Of a DNA stretch of 64,000 nt, positions 57,784 through 64,000 are shown one piece after another. How positions within the stretch are numbered: position 1 is the stretch's first letter; every line of letters starts with the position of its first letter. Origin of the DNA: an uncultured bacterium (GTDB taxonomy: Bacteria; Bacteroidota; Bacteroidia; CAILMK01); assembly GCA_903829945.1 (NCBI GenBank), contig CAIKRV010000090.1, forward strand, positions 1-64,000, written 5' to 3'. The notes beneath the pieces are model-generated. The model worked only from the letters and a program-made list of their open reading frames with translations, ran no database searches and was not told where the DNA came from. The translations under genes and the position numbers were made by a program.

Positions 57784-58443
57784 TTATTCCCAAATAATCG
57801 TTTTAAATTGATGAATAGTTTCAATGGGATTTGGTGTATTGAATACTGCATTTCCGGCTACCAATACATTGGCTCCTTTTCTAAGTAATAAACTTGCATT
57901 TTCCATACTTACGCCACCATCTATTTCAATTAAAGTTTTACTCTGATGTTCATCAATTAAGGTTCTTAATTCACGCAATTTAGTAATGCTATGATCAATA
58001 AATTTTTGTGCCGCAAAGCCCGGATTGACCGACATTAATAATACCATATCCAAATCACTGATAATATCTTTCAATAAACTTACCGAAGTATGCGGATTAA
58101 TGGCAACGGCAGCCTTCATTCCTTCTTCTTTTATTTGGTGTATGGTTCTGTGCAAATGTGTACAAGCTTCATATTGTACCGTTAGAATATCCGCACCCGC
58201 AGCTTTAAAATCTTTAATATAACGCTCCGGTTGTGTAATCATTAAATGGACATCCAGCGGCTTTTTCGCTACTGATTTTATTTGCTTAATGATAGAAAAT
58301 CCAAAGGTTAAATTTGGGACAAAAACTCCATCCATGACATCCACATGAATCCAATCGGCTTCGGATTGATTGAGCATGGTAATGGCATCCCCTAAATGGA
58401 GGAAATCTGCTGATAATATTGAAGGCGCTAGTTTGTAAGACAT
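57784..58443 (-). CDS. rpe: Ribulose-phosphate 3-epimerase
   Basis: LAPSILSADFLHLGDAI, WIHVDVMDGVFVPNLTFG, DVHLMI, VLLMSVNPGFAAQKFI, IEIDGGVSMENASLL. Confidence 0.96.
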   Translation of the reverse strand: MSYKLAPSILSADFLHLGDAITMLNQSEADWIHVDVMDGVFVPNLTFGFSIIKQIKSVAKKPLDVHLMITQPERYIKDFKAAGADILTVQYEACTHLHRTIHQIKEEGMKAAVAINPHTSVSLLKDIISDLDMVLLMSVNPGFAAQKFIDHSITKLRELRTLIDEHQSKTLIEIDGGVSMENASLLLRKGANVLVAGNAVFNTPNPIETIHQFKTIIWE

Positions 58444-58447
58444 AGTG

Positions 58448-58455
58448 CAAAGATA
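58448..58455 (-). promoter_or_regulatory. Putative -7 element TATCTTTG, 4 nt before the rpe ATG
   Basis: TATCTTTG-CACT-ATG on the minus strand. Confidence 0.6.
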
Positions 58456-58495
58456 AATTATTTTAAATTCTAACTTTTCAAAAAAGTAAGGGGCC

Positions 58496-58963
58496 TTAAC
58501 TCAATTCTGAAATGATCTTTATTTGCATAAGAATAGGATTCCAACCTTCACCATTATTGGAAGCTTCCTGATATCGACTGTCACCATCAGCTACTTTGTT
58601 ATAATCCCCTTGGGTAACGATAAGTTCTGTACCGTTTTCTTCTTCCTTTAAATCATAAGTCACCGTCAAATAATTTTCAGGAACATCAGGAATTAACGGA
58701 TTATTTGGGTCAATGGTAGTATAAGATAAGTGCTTACCGGGAACTATTTTTAAAATATTTCCTTTTACAGCAATCATTTCTTTGCCTTCCCAAAGCATTT
58801 TCCATTCCAAGGAACTACCTTCTTTCCAATCTGATACGGTTTCACAACCGAACATATATTTTTTTGTTTCTTCCGGATTGACCAACACATTCCAAACATT
58901 ATTTGGTGAAGCTTTGATACTTATTTTGTTAGTAATTAATAAAGGTTCTTTCATGGGGTTCAT
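58496..58963 (-). CDS. SRPBCC/AHSA1 domain protein
   Basis: ISIKASPNNVWNVLVNPEETKKYMFGCETVSDWKEGSSLEWKM; VTYDLKEEENGTELIVTQGDY. Confidence 0.85.
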   Translation of the reverse strand: MNPMKEPLLITNKISIKASPNNVWNVLVNPEETKKYMFGCETVSDWKEGSSLEWKMLWEGKEMIAVKGNILKIVPGKHLSYTTIDPNNPLIPDVPENYLTVTYDLKEEENGTELIVTQGDYNKVADGDSRYQEASNNGEGWNPILMQIKIISELS

Positions 58964-59022
58964 TTTCTATATCGGGATGAAAGAGCAATTTACACAAATA
59001 TTGTATGCCTAAGTAAGCGATC

Positions 59023-59053
59023 AAAAAAAAGCCCCTGCACAAGGCAAGGGCTA
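59023..59053 (-). terminator. Rho-independent terminator of pnp
   Basis: Minus strand AGCCCTTGC-CTTGT-GCAGGGGCT (one G-U pair) followed by TTTTTTT. Confidence 0.85.
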
Positions 59054-59075
59054 AATATTATTTAATTTACTAAAA

Positions 59076-61445
59076 TTAGTTTTGTTCTGTATTTCCGCCT
59101 TGGGAATCATGATCCGGACGTGGTGCATTGTTTTCGCCGCCTTCATTGGGACGATCATTACGAGGGCCACGATCATCTCTGCGCGGACCTCTATCGTCTC
59201 TACGCGGGCCACGGTCATCTCTGCGAGGACCACGATCATCCCTACCTCCGCCACGTCTATCATCTCTGCCACCACCTCTGCGGTCATCGCTTCTTGGCGC
59301 CCTTTCTCTTTCTACATATCCTTCAGGTTTTGGTAATAAAGCTTTGATGGAAAGTCTGAATTTTCCTGTTTTAGGATCAATTTCCAATAATTTCACATCT
59401 ACTTCATCTCCGGGATTAAATACCCCTTCCATATCCTTTAGATGATCATAACTTATTTCGGAAATATGCAATAAGCCTTCTTTACCCGGTAGGAACTCTA
59501 CAAAAGCACCAAAGCTTTGAATAGAAACTACCTTTCCATGGTAGGTTGCACCTACTTCAGGAACGGTACAAATAGCCTGAATCCATTGTACAGCTTTATC
59601 TAAAGCTTCTTTATCAGAGGAAGAAACTTCCACATGACCCATGCCGTCCACTTCATCAATGGAAATAACTGCACCGGTTACTTTTTGAATTTCTTGAATA
59701 ACGCTTCCACCTTTACCAATTACGGCACCGATAAAGTCTTTATCAATAGTAAATCGTTCCATACGAGGAACGAAAGCTTTATAATCTTCTCTGGCTTCTG
59801 ATAATACGGAATTCATGATGCCAAGTATATGAAGTCTTCCTTCCTTAGCTTGCATCAAAGCTTCTTCCAATACCTTATAGCTAAGACCATCTACTTTTAA
59901 GTCCATCTGGCAAGCGGTAATCCCGTCAGCCGTACCGGTTACTTTGAAGTCCATATCGCCCAGGTGATCTTCATCTCCTAAAATATCAGATAAAACGGCG
60001 TATTTACCATTTTCTCCGGAAATTAATCCCATCGCAATACCGGAAACAGATTTCTTTAATTTAATCCCTGCATCCAACATAGCTAAGCATCCGGCACAAA
60101 CCGTAGCCATAGAAGAGGAACCGTTGGATTCCAAAATATCCGCCGTAATACGAACGGTATAAGGATTGATTTCCTCGGAAGGTAACATCGGTTTTAAAGC
60201 ACGTAATGCAAGATTACCATGACCTACTTCTCTACGTCCGGGACCGCGACTTGGTCTTACCTCGCCCGTAGAAAATCCGGGAAAATTGTAGTGTAATAAA
60301 AATTTATTGTATCCTTTAAATAAGGCACCATCGATCATTTGTTCATCCAACTTGGTACCTAGGGTAACGCTGGCCAAACATTGTGTTTCGCCACGTTGGA
60401 ATAAGGCCGAACCATGCACGGTAGGAAGTAAATCGGTTTCCGCCCAGATACCGCGTACCTCATTAAGTTTACGACCGTCCAAACGCACACGATGATCCAA
60501 AACCATATTACGCATTACTTCCTTTTTCAATTTGGAATAATACTTTTTAATACTGGAAATATGGGCCTTTTCCTCATCAGTTTCTTTAGGAAGTAAAGTT
60601 AAATGCTCTTCTAATAAGGCAGCAAATGCATCGGTACGCACTTGCTTGCTGGAAGGATTGATGCAGATGGCATGTAATTTTTCAGCAAATATTTCGCGAA
60701 CTTTAGCTAATAATTCTTTATCGTCTTCTTCAAGTTTAACAATCATTTTTTCCTTGCCGCATTGGGCACGGAAAGCTATTTGTGCTTCGCATTGTTTCTT
60801 GATGGCCTCATGTGCAATTTTAATTGCTTCCAACATGGTGGCTTCACTGACTTCTTTCATTTCCCCTTCCACCATATTGATGTCATTGGCAGATCCGGAA
60901 ACGATAATATCTAAGGTAGCATTTTCTAAATCTTGCAGGTAAGGATTAACGACAAACTTGCCATCAATTTGCGCCACACGAACTTCAGAAATTGGGCCTT
61001 CAAAAGGGATATCAGAAACGGTAAGCGCAGCAGAAGCGGCCAAGCCGGCCAAGGCATCCGGTGCCACATTGCCATCCGCAGAAAGCAAAGTAATGGCCAC
61101 TTGAACATCATTGCGGAATCCATCTGCGAATAAAGGACGCAAAGCCCTATCCACCAAACGACTGATTAACACTTCATAGTCAGACAATCTGGCTTCACGT
61201 TTAAAAAAACCACCCGGGAAACGCCCGGTGGAAGCATATTTTTCTTGATAATCAACCATAAGAGGGAAGAAATCAATTCCTTCTCTAGGTTCAGGACTAG
61301 CTACTACGGTAGCCATTAAAATCGTATCATCCATACGAACGGTAACACAACCATTCGCAAGCTTTGCTAATTTTCCGGTTTCGAGGGTAATAGTTCTACC
61401 GTCTTCCAGGGTAATAACCTGGGTAAACACCTGAGGTTTATTCAT
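59076..61445 (-). CDS. pnp: Polyribonucleotide nucleotidyltransferase with RGG/RDD-repeat tail
   Basis: RNase PH cores ([34 protein letters not shown]), KH segment [26 protein letters not shown]1 segment [30 protein letters not shown]; Arg/Gly/Asp-rich C-terminal repeats. Confidence 0.98.
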   Translation of the reverse strand: MNKPQVFTQVITLEDGRTITLETGKLAKLANGCVTVRMDDTILMATVVASPEPREGIDFFPLMVDYQEKYASTGRFPGGFFKREARLSDYEVLISRLVDRALRPLFADGFRNDVQVAITLLSADGNVAPDALAGLAASAALTVSDIPFEGPISEVRVAQIDGKFVVNPYLQDLENATLDIIVSGSANDINMVEGEMKEVSEATMLEAIKIAHEAIKKQCEAQIAFRAQCGKEKMIVKLEEDDKELLAKVREIFAEKLHAICINPSSKQVRTDAFAALLEEHLTLLPKETDEEKAHISSIKKYYSKLKKEVMRNMVLDHRVRLDGRKLNEVRGIWAETDLLPTVHGSALFQRGETQCLASVTLGTKLDEQMIDGALFKGYNKFLLHYNFPGFSTGEVRPSRGPGRREVGHGNLALRALKPMLPSEEINPYTVRITADILESNGSSSMATVCAGCLAMLDAGIKLKKSVSGIAMGLISGENGKYAVLSDILGDEDHLGDMDFKVTGTADGITACQMDLKVDGLSYKVLEEALMQAKEGRLHILGIMNSVLSEAREDYKAFVPRMERFTIDKDFIGAVIGKGGSVIQEIQKVTGAVISIDEVDGMGHVEVSSSDKEALDKAVQWIQAICTVPEVGATYHGKVVSIQSFGAFVEFLPGKEGLLHISEISYDHLKDMEGVFNPGDEVDVKLLEIDPKTGKFRLSIKALLPKPEGYVERERAPRSDDRRGGGRDDRRGGGRDDRGPRRDDRGPRRDDRGPRRDDRGPRNDRPNEGGENNAPRPDHDSQGGNTEQN
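59150..59290. repeat. Degenerate in-frame tandem repeat (about 21-24 bp units) encoding the PNPase RGPRRDD / RRGGGRDD tail
   Basis: [45 protein letters not shown] in translation, with matching nucleotide periodicity. Confidence 0.8.
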
Positions 61446-61484
61446 TTTATCAGTATATATAATTGTAATCTAAATGGCTATAAA

Positions 61485-61511
61485 TAAAAAAGGCGGATAT
61501 TTAAACCGCCT
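61485..61511 (-). terminator. Rho-independent terminator/attenuator between rpsO and pnp
   Basis: AGGCGG-N9-CCGCCT flanked by T-rich tracts; minus strand GAGGCGGTTTAAATATCCGCCTTTTTT. Confidence 0.75.
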
Positions 61512-61527
61512 CTTTTTTGCCAGTAAT

Positions 61528-61797
61528 TTATTTTCTAATTCCTAACTTGCTGATAATCTCCCTATAACGGAAGATGTCTTCGCGCATTAAGTAATTGAGT
61601 AGTTTTCTTCTTTTACCTACAAGCTTCAACAAACTTCTTTGCGTTCCGAAATCTTTACGATTCTTCTTCAAATGTTCTGTTAAATGATTGATACGGTGGC
61701 TAAATAGGGCGATTTGGCTCTCTGCCAATCCTGTATTTTCCTTAGTCTTTCCGTATTCCTGGAAAATTTCCTGTTTTTTCTCAGTTGATAAGTACAT
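61528..61797 (-). CDS. rpsO: 30S ribosomal protein S15
   Basis: NTGLAESQIALFSHRINHLTEHLKKNRKDFGTQRSLLKLVGKRRKLLNYLMREDIFRYREIISKLGIRK. Confidence 0.98.
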   Translation of the reverse strand: MYLSTEKKQEIFQEYGKTKENTGLAESQIALFSHRINHLTEHLKKNRKDFGTQRSLLKLVGKRRKLLNYLMREDIFRYREIISKLGIRK

Positions 61798-61825
61798 TGT
61801 TTCTTCTTAATCTTAATATAGCCCG

Positions 61826-61833
61826 CAAAATTA
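61826..61833 (-). promoter_or_regulatory. Putative -7 element TAATTTTG upstream of rpsO
   Basis: Matches TAnnTTTG on the minus strand; embedded in a CCGCAAAA-N9-TTTTGCGG inverted repeat. Confidence 0.55.
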
Positions 61834-61945
61834 ATGATTTTTTGCGGAAACATACAATATATTTCATTAATTTTATGCAATAAGCTGATAATCATTTTTT
61901 AATGACGTGGATTTCGTGTGGTTTTAGTTCATGTTAAAATTCAAT

Positions 61946-63181
61946 TTATTCACATGGAGTTGGAATTAACATAAATTCAGCACCTATTGGTGCTTCAAAA
62001 TTTTTATCAATTTCTATAGTATTACTTGCCCTCAAGGAAACCTTATCTCCCGAAGAAAGTACAGTATTTGAAGTTCCGGTAATTTGAATGGCGCTTTTTA
62101 CGCCATAGGTATATGTCGATGGATCAAGTTTACTTAGGACTAAAGTGGATCCACTACAATCATCCATATTAAGTTTCCATACTCTTACAAAATCTAGTTC
62201 CAAATTGTAAGGAAATGTCTGAGTAGATGGAAAGCTTGACGTACTTACTAATTGAAGACAATCATTTATTATACTGCTGAAACCGCCGGGAGTTAAAGTA
62301 ATATAAAGTCCCGTTTGCAAAAAAGTAGAAAAATCTGCATAAGTTGTCTTTACTGGTTTATCATCAATATAAAAAATTGCTTTAGATGGCCCCCACTCAA
62401 GACCGAAGGTATGCCAACCATAATTATTAGCACTATTTTGAGTAAAATCCACTGAGGGAAAATACAGTTGTGATGCCTTACTTTTATGAATTGGATTATT
62501 TGGGGTACATGCACTTCCAGAATTATAGGTATTAGAAACTCCTACCTGGCCGGGGTAATCATAAAAGTCATTATCGTAATTATACCAAGTATGTGTAGAC
62601 CATTTTTCCAGATGCGTACTGCATGTAAATGTATAATTGTATTCATTCATTTCTATAATATCAAATTCAGTTCTTCTATCTAAAACGGGATCATAAGAAT
62701 TTGACCAAAAAGTTGCCCCAATAGCACTGGTTGATAATTGCGGTACACGCATTCTGATTTCTAAATAACCATATTTAGTATATATTTGATATATATTACC
62801 AGTTATTGAATTTAATAAACTTGAAGTATAATTATAGGTATTACCGGAATAACTTGAATTCCCGGGAGTAAAAGGACTTGATTCATGGATAGCTGAAATA
62901 GTCATGATTCCATTGGTAGCATCAAATGTAAAATTATGTCCATAATCACTTTCGTCAGTAAGATACATATTACAACCACTCATACTTCCTAAATTAGCAC
63001 AATGGCTATACGTCTTGCATATCCAATGGGCATTTAGTTTAAAATCACTAAAATTACGATATGTAAATTCATCATACCTATAGGGAATAGTACCCCAATT
63101 TTTATCATTTAAAGGGGTTTGTGCATTTAGTTGATTAATATAACAACTTAAAGAAAAAACTAAAAAAATAATGTTTTTCAT
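61946..63181 (-). CDS. Glycoside hydrolase family 16-like secreted enzyme (start likely the ATG at 63181 rather than 63199)
   Basis: TEFDIIEMNEYN (ExDxxE), WHTFGLEWGPSKAIFYIDDKPVKT; C-terminal SGDKVSLRASNTIEIDKNFEAPIGAEFMLIP domain common in Bacteroidetes exported proteins. Confidence 0.85.
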   Translation of the reverse strand: MKNIIFLVFSLSCYINQLNAQTPLNDKNWGTIPYRYDEFTYRNFSDFKLNAHWICKTYSHCANLGSMSGCNMYLTDESDYGHNFTFDATNGIMTISAIHESSPFTPGNSSYSGNTYNYTSSLLNSITGNIYQIYTKYGYLEIRMRVPQLSTSAIGATFWSNSYDPVLDRRTEFDIIEMNEYNYTFTCSTHLEKWSTHTWYNYDNDFYDYPGQVGVSNTYNSGSACTPNNPIHKSKASQLYFPSVDFTQNSANNYGWHTFGLEWGPSKAIFYIDDKPVKTTYADFSTFLQTGLYITLTPGGFSSIINDCLQLVSTSSFPSTQTFPYNLELDFVRVWKLNMDDCSGSTLVLSKLDPSTYTYGVKSAIQITGTSNTVLSSGDKVSLRASNTIEIDKNFEAPIGAEFMLIPTPCE

Positions 63182-63185
63182 ATCC

Positions 63186-64000
63186 TTACTCAATTTCAAT
63201 TTTACCGCTTCCTAAAACTTTATTGTTTTCCTCCAACCTATAATAATAAATACCGGAGGACATCCTGCCTTTTTGAAGTTCTATATGAGCCGTCATAATA
63301 TTTTCCTTGGTATATATTTCCTGACCTTTTATGGAATATATATGAAGGGTGCCCTTGTTTAAGGGTCTTTCAAAATCCATACTGGCACTATGCTTAAATG
63401 GATTGGGGTATACTTTTACTCCAAAGGCATTTTGATTTGAAATAAAAGTATGCTCCTCCGGTTTTATTCCTGTTATTTCGCTTAAAGCTCTTCTATATAT
63501 AAGACCATCAAGACCCATAAAACCAACGAAAATGTAATTGCCTAATATGGTGACTCCTGTTACATCTTTTCCTAATGGTAAACCATCATTTACTTGTTTC
63601 CAATGCATTCCGCTATCCAAGGAGATCCATACCCCACCATACATGCTCGCTGCAGCAGCAACAATGTGACTATCTGTGGTAATTTGGATAACATTATCTA
63701 TGGAATTGAGTACTTTAAACCATGTATTAATGCTATCCTTACTTATATATATTTCATTATTTCCAGTTGCAGTAATTATCGTATTGGCTATGGAAAGGAT
63801 TCTGTAACCAACCGGACAACTGTCTCTTTTTTGAATCCAATGTAAACCATGATCATAGGTAACAAAGGAGTAAATACCATAAAATACATAGGTTTTATTG
63901 CCTAGGTTTACGAAACTGTAAAGTTCGGAAGTACAAAATAAACACGAAGGTTTTTTGATACCGGAATCCGAGGGGATCCAATGCTGTCCATTATCCTTTG
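63186..64000 (-). CDS. BNR/Asp-box repeat secreted protein with T9SS type A sorting domain, partial (N-terminus beyond the right edge)
   Basis: Frame stays open from the tracked ORF (63644) to base 64000: KDNGQHWIPSDSG...TYDHGLHWIQKRDS...VWISLDSGMHWKQVNDG (Asp-box-like); C-terminal VKVYPNPFKHSASMDFERP...SSGIYYYRLEENNKVLGSGKIEIE. Confidence 0.85.
   Translation of the reverse strand, partial: KDNGQHWIPSDSGIKKPSCLFCTSELYSFVNLGNKTYVFYGIYSFVTYDHGLHWIQKRDSCPVGYRILSIANTIITATGNNEIYISKDSINTWFKVLNSIDNVIQITTDSHIVAAAASMYGGVWISLDSGMHWKQVNDGLPLGKDVTGVTILGNYIFVGFMGLDGLIYRRALSEITGIKPEEHTFISNQNAFGVKVYPNPFKHSASMDFERPLNKGTLHIYSIKGQEIYTKENIMTAHIELQKGRMSSGIYYYRLEENNKVLGSGKIEIE

Noticed and set aside
59051-59445. 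ORFs on both strands over the pnp 3' end (59051-59287 minus, 59082-59336, 59120-59347 and 59128-59445 plus)
   Set aside because: Alternative frames of the RGG/RDD repeat; periodic amino acids follow from the DNA repeat, not from a separate protein.
61680-61895. 71-aa minus-strand ORF overlapping rpsO
   Set aside because: Out of frame with rpsO and covers its promoter; no homology pattern.
1-64000. CRISPR arrays, tRNA/rRNA genes, transposases, phage or defence islands
   Set aside because: None seen by eye: no regularly spaced direct repeats, no cloverleaf or CCA-ended sequence, and no integrase, transposase or restriction-type ORF in the window. A tRNAscan/Infernal run would be needed to exclude small RNAs.

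Overview
This 64 kb window looks like a chromosomal segment from an AT-rich member of the Bacteroidetes (Bacteroidota). The lineage call rests on SprA, several T9SS C-terminal sorting domains, TonB-dependent receptors with N-terminal carboxypeptidase-regulatory-like domains, and repeated TAnnTTTG -7 promoter elements. Most of it is core chromosome: rimP-nusA-infB, rpsO-pnp, prfB, metG, purC, phoH-like, dusB, cdsA, ppk1, rpe, maeB, ruvA, sprA, comEC-like. I saw no convincing mobile element, CRISPR array, rRNA or tRNA. The best candidate for an under-described system is a six-gene cluster at about 22.9-26.3 kb: an ECF sigma factor, a small single-TM putative anti-sigma with a His/Met-rich tail, a Spy/CpxP-like periplasmic protein, a YHYH lipoprotein, a YwqK/MORN-like lipoprotein and a SCO1-family protein. 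It resembles a CnrHYX-type metal-sensing module fused to copper-handling genes. Other notable items: a T9SS-exported PNGase F-like protein that keeps the two catalytic acidic residues; a prfB +1 programmed frameshift that the ORF track truncates and that lacks an adjacent Shine-Dalgarno-like stimulator; -7 elements only 4-5 nt from ATG, suggesting near-leaderless mRNAs; a hairpin plus T-run at the predicted 5' end of the rimP-nusA-infB transcript; a secreted beta-barrel-like protein whose signal peptide has ATC where ATG is expected; and two genes cut by the window edges. All assignments come from reading the sequence and recalling family motifs; no database search was run.
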